Notes: generated by a model not told the origin, from the letters alone. 64,000 nt of DNA from Agelaius tricolor (GCA_023055355.1 JALJCS010000006.1:35929001-35993000), one strand, 5' to 3'. Shown: positions 1 to 14,825, numbered from the stretch's first letter. Translations and numbers: made by a program.

Positions 1-60
1 AAACAAAAAAAAAAAAAAAAAAAAAAAACAGGAAAAAAACCAACAACAACAACAAAAAAA
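1..60. repeat. A-rich low-complexity stretch
   Basis: The window opens with a long, nearly pure A run followed by short CAA repeats. It could be the poly-A or A-rich end of a retroposed sequence lying to the left, or a simple repeat. The left context is missing, so the two cannot be separated. Confidence 0.7.
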
Positions 61-564
61 ATCAGCACTGTTCCAGGTCTGGAAGTTTTCATTGCAAGTA
101 CTTAAAGGGGTTCCTAAATATTAAATATTTTATTCAGAAGATAATGACTTCTTTTGTATTTGGGGCAACCTTACTGTCATTTTGGCACATTGATAACCAA
201 TCATAGTATTGTGAAAAGAAGAATATTTGGGATGGTATTTTCCATCAACAACACCTGCTAATGTTATGTTCTCAATGAATACAATACATCAGAGCTTTGC
301 ATAGTTATATAGTTTTTAGAATGCATTCAAAAATTCCCTGATGAAGAAAGTATATTTCATAGAATACTTTACAACCTCTCTGAGTGTGCCACACCTGGAT
401 AAATCATAAATTTTCACACTCTGATGTTTGGGTGGGCATTGACTTCTTAAGGGATAAAAACAAGCCTTTCAAGAACACTGTTAGGAGTGTAAGCCAATAC
501 CATATTCTGCTTTACTGAACTCATCAACTGTTCTCTCAGCCCAAGTAAAAAATCTCCGAATAGT
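61..564. other. Unique AT-rich sequence, no gene seen
   Basis: No open frame with a recognisable family is present. The part near 500-564 may belong to a more decayed 5' portion of the adjoining CR1 fragment, but I cannot align it with confidence. Confidence 0.5.
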
Positions 565-905
565 TTAAGTAAGTCTTTGACATGGTCTGCCACAACATCC
601 TTCTCTGTAAATTGAAAAGAGAGGGATTCAATGAGTGAACTGTTGGATGGACAAGGAGTTGGTTGCACACTCCTGAGGGTAGTGGTCAATGGCTCAGAGT
701 CCCAATGGACACCAGCAACAAGAGGTGTCCCTCACGGGTCCTTATTGGGAACAGTGATATTTAATATCTTCAATAATGACATAGATAAAGGGGTCAGGTG
801 CAGCCTCAACAAATTTCCGGATTACACCAACATAAGTGGTGTCATTGGGACATCTGGAGGATGGAATAACATCCAGAGGGACTTGGACAAGCTTGAGAAA
901 TAGCA
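565..905 (+). mobile_element. CR1 LINE fragment, reverse-transcriptase region (degraded)
   Basis: The + strand reads as the central part of a CR1 ORF2 reverse transcriptase. An open stretch at 631-903 carries a recognisable GVPxGSxLG block (read GVPHGSLLG) followed by FNIFNNDID, which in CR1 precedes the catalytic FADD box. Here the FADD position reads FPDY, so a catalytic aspartate is lost. Upstream, 565-630 matches the block around 'AFDTVSHNIL' in a shifted frame. Neither the 5' end nor the 3' tail is present. This is an inactive fossil; its function in intact elements is RNA-templated DNA synthesis for retroposition. Confidence 0.85.
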
Positions 906-3900
906 AGGTGCTGTACTTTTGCAGTATTTTAAGTACTGGATGGAGGAATCCTGATTTGAGACTTTAACCTAGAGCTCTTAAAACTCTAGCATTCACTGTT
1001 TAGGAGGACTGGTTCAAGCTAGAGTTCTTAAAACTAAATTTATCATGCAAAATTAATTACAATCCACTTTGATATAAAAAGCAGAATCACAAATGTTATT
1101 CACAACCATCAAGTCTGTTTTAAATTAACTGAAATTAAGATTGTAGCTATTATTGATAGTATTAAACTTCCATGCCTTAAATCCTTCTTTGTATAGTCCA
1201 TCATCAGTACAAAAATCAACAATAATTAAATAATGATCTTAGAGTTCATTGTTATCTGTAATCTATATCACTTGTAAAGAGCAATTACAGCAAATACTTA
1301 AAAAAGGAAGTCACTTGCCAATCATGGATATTTGACTGAATCCCACAACATCCATCTCACAGCCAGTTCCTGATGTAAATAACAGGTCAGGTACAGAGAG
1401 CACAGTGTTCTGCTTGGAACTGAGCAACAGGAACATAGATACTTGTGCCCAAAATATCACCTAACCTGCTAAGCTCTAGTATCACTATACAGGTTCAAAA
1501 AGAGACAGAAAAACATATTTTAATGCAGTATTCATAAGGAAAACATGCTTCTCAAAACTGACAAATTAGGGTGGGGATTTTTTTCTTGTTTTATAAGGCT
1601 TCAAAAGGAAATAAAGTATCATGGCAAAAACAGAAGTCAAGCATAAAGAGATAACCAGGTATTTCAGGAATAGAGGGTTGATTTTGTCAGGTGAATTTGT
1701 CAGTGGTTCATTTCCATGAAAAAGGTTATCTTTCAATAAGTTAATTACTAATCATTGCAAGAACTGCATTATTATTCCTGACACAGATGATAATGTGAGA
1801 GTCCTTTGTGAATTCCCAGACTTAAGAAAACTCCTGATATATACAGTGTACTTTCAAAAAGAAAGAACAAAGAAAACACTCATCAGGATCAGAAACCAAT
1901 ATCTAATTTATTTTCTACAACAAAATGTAGCAATATGTGTTTAAATATAACTCTTAATGCCTACATATTATGGTATTATTTTTTATTGAATTTATATGAG
2001 CACCACTGGTGTCTTTTTTATACTTCTACAGGCACAGATCCTAAAGCTTTGTATTAAAAAGATAATTTTTCCATATGAAAAATGGTCAGTTTAGTATTGC
2101 AAGATTCTCTGTAACTAACACAAAAAAAGAAACCTATCAATCCCAGAGATGATGATTTAATAAATTCTAAATGTTAGAAGCATCTGGACAATTATGGAGC
2201 AAAGTTTTATGTTAGCTTACATGCTTCCTGCTTAAGCCAAGAACTTTTTGAAGAGGCAAACAACAAGACGAGGTCTGATGATAGCTGGGAATGTCTCTAG
2301 AACACTGCCATAGTGGTCACATGTTTTAAAAATATGAAGGTACCACAGACAGGATAGGCAAGGAATCTGACCTCAGAAGCCTGGGGTTCTCTCCTAAGTA
2401 TTATAGGTATGATTTGTAATCCTAGTATCTACATTTGAAACAGTTATCAGGGATTCAGTTTATCCTGTGAGGACCTATTTAAGTATGGGGATGGAACCTA
2501 AGGCTGTGAAGTATTCATTTGGTCAGAGAGAAAGAGGCTGCCAAGACATGAGGTGCTGCAGGAAATCACAAGGAATGAAGAGCTGGGAGTAAGGAGCAGG
2601 CCTGAGGGGGTTGGTTCATGGATCAATCTGCTCTAATATTTCATCTATTTTAATCTATGGCAGCCATTTCCTTATTAAACACATTTATTAAATAGGGCTT
2701 TCTAATTTCAGCATCGCAGAATTTCAGAACTACAAAAGAGTCCAAGCCAAGAACTTGGAGCTTCTGATCTCTACACGATTGTGAGCTTCACTAATTCTGT
2801 TACATCTTGCACTTACACATGGAGGAATAGAGTGTGCAACAAAACATTTCTACTCCTTTTCCTCCAAGAAGGTAATAAAATGCAGGACTTAAGCACACAG
2901 ATTTTTCCCACATGTCAGAAAATGCATTTCATCCCTGTGTGATTCTAAATCTATCCCAAACAGACACCAGCAGAAGATATCAGACTTTAAAATGAGTGGC
3001 CAAGTCCAGAGATGCCAAAATAGAAATCTTCCATGATCACTAAATCACAATGTGTTAAAAAAAAACTATTTCACAAAAACAAGCCTAAAATAATCTACAA
3101 CTCCAGTTGGAAATCCACCTGGCTTCTTATAGAATTACTTAATTTCTTTCCATGTTTCCATAGAGGCCCATGCCAGGCTTGTGAGGAGCCTCCCCAAGCT
3201 AGTGATTGTTGAGTCTCCCAGAACCAGCTCTCTCCCAAGTTCACCTCTTCATAGGTAGCTAGCTCCTAATTTACTTGAAGACATTTTGATTCTAGAGAGC
3301 CACAGATCATTACCAGAATCCTATTACATACAGAATATAAAGCATCTTCATAAATAAAATGGTGATATTTGTATTTATGCAATACACATAACAAAGAAAC
3401 AGATTGTTACTGGGATTGTAGCATGTCTTAAAATAAACCGAGCTGCATGTATTATAACCAGGACCAGGCAGTCCACAAAGTGGTGTCAGAATCCCAGGGA
3501 GCAATAGATGTGGCACTTGAATTAAAAAATAAGGAAAATACAGAAATCGAGCAGGTAGGTTTTCTAGAAAGAAAAAACAATACTACCATATTACTTTACA
3601 CGTTACATCTGCTTTCCTAAAAATACCTGCATAATTTGTACAAGTCCATGAGAAGAAAACACATAATTTACTGCCAGAAACTGCTTCCTGATAAAATTTG
3701 GAAGAGCTAGCAATTTTTTTTTTGTTTGTTTGTTTTATGGGCAGTGAGAAATCTTATAAGGAATGGGGGGAAAAGAGTTCACTTCTGTCTACAACATAGT
3801 AATCAAAATGCATGAAAACCTTTCTATCTATTTGCAGTATAACCCCTCCATATCCAGTACTATGTTAAATACTGGTTTATATATATGAGTATAAATTGAT

Positions 3901-6900
3901 AGATAGGAACTAATAGATCTGCAATTTGGAAGCACATACTCCTTGGTAATACACAAACAGTGCCAAGACAAGCACAACAGAAATCTTGTAGAAATAATAG
4001 AAGGTTTGTGACTGCATAAAGACCATTAGGCAGACAGAAACAAGCAATTAACATATTTGTTCAGCCATTCAATGGTTTTATTGGTCACAATCAATTGAGG
4101 TGAAATCAGGGACCATTATGAGGATGTCCTGTCCTAGGGTTAGCATGCATCTAAATTTTCCTATGCTCAAGCTCTCCCTGAAATACTGATCCTAGAATAG
4201 TTTGAAAATACACATTTCTTCAGAATATCCAAAAATCAGATACCCTTGAAAAACCGATGCTGTAAGCTTGCTCCTGCATGACAATCAGTTTTGGACATGA
4301 CCGCAGCACACACCACCAGGACCTCAGGGTGCAGGACAACTCTGTTGTACATACTGTACCTGTACTTGCCACATACACATGAATGACAATGACAACAGTT
4401 TCAGGTCAGTTTGTAATCTCAGGCAGCTTTGTGGTCCCAGTCACAAAGCACAAAACCTGGCAACATCTGCAGAGTATTCAGAGGACCCCTTGATGCACTG
4501 CTTGTGATGTTACTGTCACCATTCTCCACTGATATGCATTGGGTTTGCATAAACAAATATTTTGTGTCTTTTCTGTATGGGTCACAAATTTGGCCCCTTA
4601 ATTTCTCTATTTACAGGCTTAACAGAGCACCCTTATGACCACAGAAAGTATTCAAAAGTTGGCAAACAGATATTTCTGCTTTCCTTCCACTGCCACTTGC
4701 AAATGTCAGGCAGTGAGACCATCTGGTACAAATTCTGTTAACAATGATCAATGGCTTTGATTAGCAGTTACAGCAGAGGCTCTGTGTGAGTTAAAAGAAT
4801 AACTGTAGTTCTCTTCAAGATTCTGAGGATGCTTGAGAAACAATATATCCTAGTAATGTATCCAATTCAAGATGTAGGCAGAATGGCTGAGATATATTTT
4901 TTGTGCCATGATCTGAAATACATTTGGGATGGTACTGTAATCAAGGCTTAGAAAATAACTTAATCAAATGCCTTTGTTAGAAAATAAAACTGACAAAAGA
5001 TGAGATTGATTAAATTTTAGAAACTCTGTTGAAAATTAAGGCTATTCAAAGTAATTTGGACACAGAACTCTTGAGATTGTAAATGTCAGCTTAAGAAAAG
5101 TTTCTGTTGCTAGGAGACTATAAAAACAAGATGTCTATCTAGTGAAAGTATCTCTGATTATATCAAGAATAAAATGTCTTGATTAAATTAAAAATGAATG
5201 CTAATTAATATACCTAACAGCAAATAAAACTAGGTTAATTCAAGAGTTGTAACAGTGCCAGAAACTTGTCCTGATGGCTGGCTAGCTGCAGTCTTAGTTT
5301 TCTTCAGAGCACATTCCCCAGCTGCCACTCATTCCCACCCCCAGTAAGCCTACCACTTGTTCATGTATATATGTACATATAAAGGTCATCCTTTTCTTCT
5401 GCCAGACAAGAAAGATCTCATGTAATTGTTTTCAGGAAACTAATTTATACTTCAAAGTAATACTTGGAAGAAATTTCAGAACATGCAAAGAAATTGTCCT
5501 TTGTTACAGCTGCAAGATATTTTTGAACTTTATCTCAGAACTGTGAGTAGGTAACAGCTTTCCCTTCAATCTATCAGCCTTATCCTCTGTAGCACAAAGG
5601 ACCTTGGGCAATGAAATTGATAGAACCAAGTAATTCTTTCCTAGCACAGGTCACATTTAAAGCCAAGAAGTAAATTGTAAGAGGATTCAGTTCCTTGACA
5701 CTGAGCTGGAATCCTAAATCTAACTACTACAGACCTATTTTGCTGTATAGGAAGAGAGGTGTTTAGTAAGGTAGATAAAAAACCCTTTTCCAAATTTTAG
5801 AATGTTTTTCAAGATGTTATATTTTAGTGCACAGTTTGAGTAAGAACATATACACCACCATTTACTAAAGCCCAGTAATAACTGAGTTGAGCCATAGGAA
5901 TGCTAGTAATTTTTATACCTCCCACATCTTATAGACTTCTTCTGATGAATTACCTAGCTTTTAAAAGGTCAACTCACAATAACATAATACAACAAATTTG
6001 TGCTATCTTATAAAGAGGGGAAACAGTTAATTTTTTGTGTGTTGAAAAGTCAGCGAAGAGAGAGTATTGAAACCAGGTAAATGTTTATTAAATACATGAA
6101 TTAACACAGATGCTTATTAACTTCCTGACTGTTCAAAGACACTTGCCAACCCCATGAACAGAAGCATTCTCAAGTGATTCCAGCACATTAATCCTTTTTT
6201 CAATTACTGTTATTGATTTAAAGGGTACTTCTATACAGGTTAAAGATTTATACAGCTGTATCATGCAAGAGGTGCTGAACCAAGTCAGTCTAATGACAGG
6301 GACACTGAATTGTCTTTTGTGTTAATGGATATCATTCCCATTCTATGCTTTGGAAAAACCATAAAATAAAACTCTATACAGTAACATAAAAGATGGACTT
6401 TGATAAAAAGGGTATCAGTTCTGGTACGAACAGATATATAGAGCATGCCAAATGGACCATAAAATGTACCCATTCAGGTCCAGCCCATGGAAACTCCACA
6501 AGAAAATGGGCATATCATATTGCATTACTCTCAGTCAGCACAAGTAAAAGTACCATGGATTATACTTGTCTCCTGCATTCTCTCTTCACAGAAAGAAAAC
6601 TGATCAATGAACTGCTTATCAAGCCTAAACAATATAAATCTGCTGAATTCAACAGAGCTGTTGTGAAAGACTCTTGAATAGGACAAATGTCTGAGATAAA
6701 GATTCTCTGGCTGGTCACCAAGGACCTCCTATATCAGAAGCAATAATGACTTATCACAGATAAACACCTTGCTAAAATGTTTCAAGTAAGCCTGTGAGAG
6801 AACTGTCTGTTGATATGGGATTGCAACTAGAGCTGTAATGCGGCTCAACATAATAGTGCTTTGAATTAAAGTTCTCAACAGGCCCTGCGAAACCAACTAT

Positions 6901-7040
6901 CAAGACCTGTCAGATCTAACTGTAATGATTTTCTACAAAGTGAAGCTCTCTACAGAACTTTATTCTCAGTAACTGAGAACAGTTACTCTTAAAAAGTAAT
7001 TGTATGTATCTAAGACCTATGAGACACCTATGTTCTTTAC
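906..7040. other. Unique non-coding sequence, no gene seen
   Basis: About 6 kb of AT-rich sequence without recognised repeats. Short open frames occur (for example 4429-4638 + and 6393-6677 +, 94 codons), but none shows a domain, signal peptide or family motif. A short (GTTT)n run lies near 3720-3736. It is probably intronic or intergenic. Confidence 0.6.
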
Positions 7041-7041
7041 A

Positions 7042-7076
7042 TGATATAGATATATATAATATACACACACACACAA
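7042..7076. repeat. (AT)n/(AC)n microsatellite
   Basis: An alternating AT tract passes directly into an (AC) tract of about seven units. It is a short compound dinucleotide repeat and probably length-polymorphic. Confidence 0.85.
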
Positions 7077-10000
7077 CTGTTGTTATTTTCATCTCATGTA
7101 AAGGACTCAAGTTCATGAGAGACACATTTTAGTTTTGATTTTGGTGCTGATCACCATTCCCTTTGGTTTCAAACACATATTACTCTCCTTTGCATTCCCA
7201 TTTGTATTTGCGCTGTTTCTGTCATGGGGTAAAGTAAATAAGAGAGGAGCCTGATTGCAAATGTTAAGACTATAAACTATGTCTCCGAGTTATTTATGCT
7301 TCCCACAGCACATGGCAGTGCATGAGGAGAATGTGCAACAGCAGCTGCTCTAATATGCAGCACCAGAGGAATGAAAAGAAGACAGGAACAACTGGCTGGA
7401 GAAAAAACACTGGAGGAAGCATCAAGAAATAGAGAAACAGAAAAAGATAAGCAGAATATATGTAGAAAGAGTAGTCTCCAGATGGAGTTAAAAACAAATC
7501 CTGGAAAGCAGAGGCCTGCTCACAAAAGCAGTAACATTCTCTATCTTACACTACTGCTATGTTACAGGAGGAGCTCTGAAACAGAAACCTCAGTGTGGAT
7601 CAGGAGCTGATTATGCCATTATTGGGGAAAGATGAAATTACATAAAAAAAGAAGTTGTATGAAGAACTTTCTTAATTTCAAACATCAATTTAGCATCCCA
7701 ATAATATGCTGGAGTAATTTCACTTTTTGCAGTATTCTCTTCTAATCTCAAAGGGGCAGAATGCCCCAAAGTAAATGAATATATATGAAGGAGCTCCTTC
7801 TCTGCAATAAAATACTATACAACTCAACAAGTACCACAGATGTAATGCCTTTAATTATAGATGTTTCCACTCTCACGTGGTCTGGAAATTTTATTTCATG
7901 ATGAAATTTTTCTTTATACAGCAAGTTCCTTTCATTTATTTGGTATTTCCACTACCTTCAAAGGCAATGAACCATATCACAATCATCAAAACTTTAGTTT
8001 TCAGTCTTTCTTAACCTGGAAAATTTTATGGTTTTGAACAATAGAAATATAGTGTAATCTTAACTAGCATTCCTTTTCAGCACACTACCTACCTTTGCAG
8101 AAACCCACACAGACTCCTCATTAACAAAGCAATTTATCACCTTCTCTTCCTTACAAAACAGCTCCCTAATTGAGTTGTGCAAATCATGAAAGGCAGCTCT
8201 TGCAAGAGTATCCAACAGATGGATAGGGAGTTCGAAATAGAAGCAAGTTTGAAATCTGAGTATTGGCCTTGTTCATGTTGTAGTTGAAAATTATAGTTGA
8301 ATATTAGGAAGTCTTTCCCAAGCTACTTGTCAATTTGCTGATTATTCTTTCCCTTAAAAGATGTGGTACCATTTGATGAGTAGCTCTTAGTTCATTGTGC
8401 AACTGAGGACTGTGTTTTAGGGAGAAGAAAAATCTTATATACATATTTCAAAAATCAAGAGTAGGATTCAACAGCATGTGTAGAATCAGAAATTAATGTA
8501 AAGTGATGTTAAGCAATTAATGTTAAGCAAATTTAATCTCTTTTAATCATGTGAAGAGAGACAGTGAAGCAGCAATATATCATTATTTGTTATGTAAAAT
8601 AAAGGTTTTATCCAGTGATATGTAGCCTGGAGCCACACTGACAAAATAACAAATAGCTCTAAAATTGTAGATGCCATCTTTTTGGCACCCAGACACCACA
8701 TAAAAGCTTAGTCGTCTTCTGTGTGTAATATCTAGGTTGTTAATTCCCTTCTGAAAATATAAAGGATTTGCTTGCATTTAAATAAGCTAGCTCTATTCAA
8801 CATTCCTTACATGTTCTTTTAATCATGAAAAATCCTATTGAACTCAATGGGTGTTTGAGTGAAGAATGCTGATCAGAGTCCTTGGAGACAGTTAAAATGG
8901 TCTCTACAAAAAAAAATAATTACAAGTTATACTCTGCTGAAAGGCCACGCCAAAGATGGTTTTTCTATTAATATAAAATGCCTTCTAAAAAAATTTATGC
9001 AGCAAGGACCTTTAAAAGGAAAAAAAAAGAAAGGCCCACATTATTACTTGCAGCAGAAGAAAAACACCTATCATATTTATTAGTTTACAAATGGCATTCT
9101 CCATGTACCTCATTGCATTTTCTAAGAGAAATACTTTCCAAAATATTTGAAATGTAGAGTACGGTGAAGTGAATCAGAATTATGCTGAATACCTTTTGAG
9201 TATAAGCACCTCTATTTATGTCACTGCCCACTACTGCAGGGTATGACTTCAAAACATCAAGCCTGGATCACTGTAGAAGTTTTGCCCTTGTTCCTCTGAT
9301 TTCCTCACTGTAGGTCGTGTATTACATGAAGCTCACACTGTGATAAATTGACTCTATTCAAGCATTAAATGTCAATACTGACTTCAGTGATGTGAGAATT
9401 TTATCTCATGCTTACCGTGGGATAACACTTCTAACAAAGACAGATCTATGCACACAAGGCAAGGAAGTGGAATAAGAAAGTCAGTGCTTCTGAGAGCCTT
9501 AATGCCTGTTTCATAAAGAGGGCAACAGATTAATCACATTAAACTTTTTTAAATGCGTTCATGTGTTGGTTGTATATATGTTTGCTCACATATGCTATTC
9601 AGAGATGTTCTGATTGTTATGCCAGGGAACAAGGTCTTGGAGCTATCTGGTGGAATTTGACCGACTGTGACTACTTCGCTACCACCACAATTAGACTTCC
9701 AGATTTGGCAAGAAGCTCTCCTTTTGAAATGACCAAGCTATTGTAAGCAAAAAACAAAATACCAGCACTATCAGCTATGGGAAAAGACATTTTCTGGACA
9801 AAACTATACAACTTCCATTGAGTAAGGGCCATTTTTAGGCTATGATCTACACTAGTCTCCTCTGTCTTATAAAAGCTACAGAAATAGAACACAATTAAAC
9901 CATCAAGCAGTGACTGTAGTTATCTGAGGGCTGAACAACCGTGTCTGGTAATATGTAGTAATGGGTACACAAATAAAAATAAAACAGAGGATAAACATTT

Positions 10001-10192
10001 TCTTGATTAATTATATCACATACTGATAATGCTTCAAGCTATGGTTCTTGAGAATCAAAAGAACAGAGTTGTTGACAAGTGTGGCTGGAGTTAATGTGAT
10101 TCTATAAATATGAAATAGTGCTGAGTTACATCTATCAACAGTTATCTCTGCTTGAATATTTTAGAATGTCAAAGAGTATACTAGTAACTGTT
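7077..10192. other. Unique non-coding sequence, no gene seen
   Basis: AT-rich sequence with only short open frames (7371-7610 +, 8859-9083 +, 9671-9892 -), none with a recognisable motif. I see no transposon signature. Confidence 0.55.
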
Positions 10193-10213
10193 GGGGGGGG
10201 GGTGGGGGTGGGG
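10193..10213 (+). other. G-run with G-quadruplex potential
   Basis: A run of ten G, then T, five G, T and four G on the + strand. The ten-G run can supply two G-tracts, so four tracts of three or more G with short loops are available, meeting the usual quadruplex rule. The surroundings are AT-rich, which makes this a sharp local anomaly. The homopolymer length may also be imprecise because of sequencing error. Confidence 0.7.
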
Positions 10214-13200
10214 AAAGCAATAAAACTTGGCATTTAAGAAACTCACACATGGTCTGTGTACATTTCACTAAGAACTGCTTTAGAAACCTTGAACTACTGG
10301 TCTACCAGGCAGAGAACTGTTGTTGTGCATACCCTTTAAAAAAAAAAGAAAAAGAAAAAAAGAATTCCCACAGAACTCTTCCACCTGAGTTACTAGCATT
10401 TTTCCTAAGTAATTTTTGTATTCCTTATATCCCAGAAGAGAAGTTTAAGTATGTGTTTGGGGACAGAGGAAAATACCAGAAAAGTGCATAATAGATAAGA
10501 CAACAAAAAATTTAAAATAGAATACATTTGCTGATGATAAGCAGCAATGATTAGAAAGTCCAGAGATGTAGCATAGAGTAACCCTTTAATGACTGTTATC
10601 ATTTATCATCCTGTTAATCTTATATATCAAAACATATGTGTCCTGCATGAGTTACCATCCATCAATCCACCAAATACAAAGTGAAACTGCAAAAAGGCTA
10701 TCTCTAAGGCTAATTTAGATTTACTATTTATTCTGCAGTACTTATAACAAATATTATGAGCCCAGAGTTTTCTGAAAAATCATAACAGTAAGGATGGTAT
10801 AGTCTTATTTTTAAAAAATGTTATTCTATGTATATATCCATAACAATATTTACACATTAACTGTCACAACACAAAAAGCTATCAAAATGCTGAGAGTCAA
10901 ATCTGATGCAAATAGCTAGAGTATACGAAAGAAAGTATAAATCAATTTGCTAAACTTGGGGTTTTCTCAACAAACATGCTCAATTTTCTTTAAAATAAAT
11001 GTTCAAAATGAAAGACACAGTACATCATTTAATGGCAATTTAAACATCGAAGGTTAGTGCAATATAGTGGTCCAGATTGATGCATTTTATTCCATACAGA
11101 TTTACAAGGCTATCATTAAATATTATTACATTTCCTGACAGGAAGTATGATTGTGTTGAAAATTCAATCAGGTTTCTTTGTCAGTCTAATAACAAGAATT
11201 TTAACATGCTGCTGCCAAAAATCAGCGAAGCATAGTATTGCATTCAAGAAACAGCTAGATTCTAATTCTCTGCCTGGCTGAGAACAACTGCAAATATCTC
11301 AAATGTCACACGTTACTTTATTTTTTCCCTGCACCCCATACAGAATAAATCAAGAAAAATGACATTAAAAATGTATTAATGAAGAAAACCCACCCTTTTT
11401 CCAAATTCCTGTGCTTTTCCTTTTATAGTCTCACACATTAACTTACCCAACAGCATTGCACTCACTGCTAATGAAAAGAAAGCAGGCAGTACAAATCTTC
11501 TTAAGCCTCCCGTGGCAAGAAAACTATTACAGAATGAACAGAAGAAAGTCTCTGGAGCCTTTCCCTTGTCTGCTTGTTTTACAAAAGGCAGTAAGGATCA
11601 CACTGAGAAGTGTCAAAGCTGAATAAACCACTGGCAATTGGGTTTAAACCCTTTGGGTAGTTAGTCCTTCACAGATGATGATTCGACTTTGTCCAAAAAA
11701 CAGTATGTGAGAAACAATGCAGAATCTACCAGAGGCTGTAGCCAAGCTTAAAATGTAGACAAAGAAGCAGTTTGCTTCTAAAGGTTTGCAAGGGAGGGCT
11801 TGTCACAGGACATTAATTCAAGCAAGCTGCTGTTACATCAAACCAGTGCATCTATATACAGTTAATCCCAAGCTTTTCGAGTTGTGTTCGAGGTGTTTGG
11901 CTGCAGCAGACTGGAGCCCCTGGGTTTGGTGTCACTGAAGAACAGGAGAGCTCTCTTCTCTTCCCTGTTACATTAAAACGCATATTTAGCATCTAGAAAC
12001 CACGTGGTAAATGGTGGGATCTTTTTCTCAAGCTTTATTATGATCTGCAATTGACATCTAATATGGCACATTTGAATAAAACTACTCTCCCTGCCTTTCC
12101 TGTAGGTAACCTTACTTATAAAGGAGTTTTAAATTACAAAATATAGAGGATTTTCTTCTAACCATCACAGACAGTAGGGGGAGAACTTGACAATAACACT
12201 GGATTTTAATGACTACTTAAGGAAATAATAAAAAAGAATGATGGTAAATCCATATTTCTTTCATTATTTTTTCCATAATCTTGTATTCACTGTTGATAGC
12301 GTATGAAAACACCTGATATACAGAATTAGCATTTGTCTTTGGCAATTTATTGCATAGAAATATTGAGCATCTTATGTTCTTTAGAACTACACAATGACAA
12401 CTTTTTATAAAAGTTTAAACACTTATTGGCAGTGCTTCAGAACTACTTTTATAACAGAACTGGACTTATTGAAATAAAGGCTTTGTTTACTCAAAACTAA
12501 AGTATGAATAACTATGAAAATGAATACAATACAAGCTATGAATTATTAACAGGTCTTAACTTGTTAATAATGAGTTTTACTCTAGTCATGGATTTTCATT
12601 TTTTCTCCTCAAAGGTACATATATTTTGATTGTAGTCTAACACGATGCAATTTGAACCAAAGATGATATTGACAAGAATAGTCCATATTTTCCTTCCAAC
12701 TTATCATAAAAGACACTGAAAATGCTTCTCAGTGTTAGGTTAGACACTTCCTGTGCCCATCTCCTGCTGTGCATGACTCTCAGCTATTCGTGTAATACTT
12801 TCTGTTGATACTAATTATATTTGTCTGTGAAAATAATCATGGCACTATTCACCATGTCCTGTTCATTCTTTGACATGTCTATAGAACAAGACTGTGCCTT
12901 TACCTGCCACCTTACCACAAAACCACATCTTACCATGGTTTTATGAATATTTAGAGAAAGAGGACGAGCAGAAAATGGGTCATGCATGGATATTTTTCTA
13001 ATTTAGAAAAATATCTTTAGGGTATTATTACATTTGTCTCTCTGTAGGGTTGTTTACAATAGGTCTCATCTTGCAAAGTTTTGATGTCATTCCTGAACCT
13101 TTGATTTTTAGTCAACTATGCCACATAAGAGAAAACACAGAAACAGAGAGGAATGCGCTTCTCCAGTACACAAGATCAACAAAATTATCTAGTTGCTAGC

Positions 13201-14384
13201 CAACATGAAAAAGAGGATTACCAGTCGGGCCCACACAAATACTATGGCATGAAACAGCATTAATACTAACCCAAATATTAGTAAAAATGTCAATTAGTGC
13301 AAGAATATTTTATGATGACAACTGATGGACTACACATAGGAAAACCTTCCATCATAAATCGCAGCCAACTGAGTGCCAGTCAAATAGTAATTAAGTTTCA
13401 GTCATTATTTAATGTCTTCATATGTCTTCAGAGCATGAGTGGCAGAGCTTATTGCAAAGGAAGTTGAACTATGCTGCACTAGAGCAGAACGTGCTAGGGA
13501 GCAGATTCCAGCACCTTTGCACTGTTAAAATAGCAATTTACTCTAAGCTATACCAGTCACTTAAGCTGTTCAAAGCAGGTCACTTGTGACCGTATCTCCT
13601 CGGTGCTAGAATAGCACAATTCCCTTTTTGATACTTTCTACACAACTCCTTGTGATGGGCAATCTACAGAACACATATTCCCTGGTGACATCTGGTAATA
13701 AAAACATTGAAGGGAATACAGAATTATATAAAATATAAGTCAATCATCCTATTCGGCTATGTTAAATACACTTAAACATAAAACGTATTGTACCACAAAT
13801 GTTTTTAAGTGAAAAAAAATCAACCTAAAATGCAGATAAAGAATATAAAGAATATATTTGTAAAAATACAAATTCTGTCATCAATTCATGCCACTGAACT
13901 TGTCTTAATTTGGATGCAGTTTGAGTTTGGAAATGAAGAACGTTTTAGACATTAGTCTTCCTTAGTGTAAATAATAATGTGGTACATCCAAGCAGGGGTG
14001 GGGAGTTCTTCTAACATTATTCTACCTGATGGAACGGGGCTTGAAAGAAAAATAAGGGGATGTTTTTACTAGGACTTAAAAAAACAAATATCAATAATTT
14101 GTCTCTTAACCCAGTCCTGAAGATAGCCTGATGAAACAATAAACTAATTCATACATCTTTTTTGTGCAATCATCCTGTAGCTAATTCATTCTGGCTGCTA
14201 GCTCCCCAAAAGTAGCACAGTGACACTCCAGTAATGACTCATTCTTGTAAACCTAAAGCTCCATGTGCTTAGTGGCTGAATTACTTTCCCCAGATCCTTG
14301 CAGTAGGAAGATTTAGATCCTTCTATGAACATTACACTAAACTCCAACTGTTCTGCTGCTAGGGAAAGAAATCATAAGGACTCT
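10214..14384. other. Unique non-coding sequence, no gene seen
   Basis: AT-rich sequence with a purine-rich A/G simple stretch at about 10336-10363. No long open frames and no recognised repeat were found. It is probably intronic or intergenic. Confidence 0.55.
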
Positions 14385-14627
14385 GGGGGCAAGAAAAAAG
14401 AAAGGACAGGAACAAAAAATAGAAAATAGCTTAAGTGCTTTCCATTATTATTATGTTCATTATTGCGAGCAGGGCTTGCAAGGCTGGCATCAAGGCCTTT
14501 TCTACTCCTCATACCACCCTACCAGTGACTGGGCTGGAGGTGCACAAGAAACTGGGAGGGAACACAGCTGGGACAGCTGCCCCCAACTGACCCAAGGGAC
14601 ATTCCATACTTACAGCTTGATGCTCAG

Positions 14628-14637
14628 TATATATAAG
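14628..14637 (+). promoter_or_regulatory. TATA box of the ERVL LTR
   Basis: The sequence reads TATATATAAG inside the LTR, about 180 bp before its AATAAA. The spacing fits a U3 promoter. Activity is not shown. Confidence 0.6.
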
Positions 14638-14819
14638 CTGGGGAAGAAGGAGGATGGGAGGGATGTTCAGAGTAATTACTTTTGTCTTTTAAGTAGCCAC
14701 TACATGTGATGGAGCTCTGCTCTCCTGGAGATGGCTGAACATCAGCCTGCCCATGGGAAGTGGTGAAGGAATTCCTTGTTCTACTTTGCTTTGCTTATGT
14801 GTACAGCTTTTGCTTTACC

Positions 14820-14825
14820 AATAAA
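14820..14825 (+). terminator. Poly-A signal of the ERVL LTR
   Basis: An AATAAA hexamer within the U5/R part of the LTR, at the expected place downstream of the TATA box. Confidence 0.6.

Noticed and set aside
14476..14709. 77-codon + frame as a gene
   Set aside because: It spans the U3 and TATA region of the ERVL LTR.
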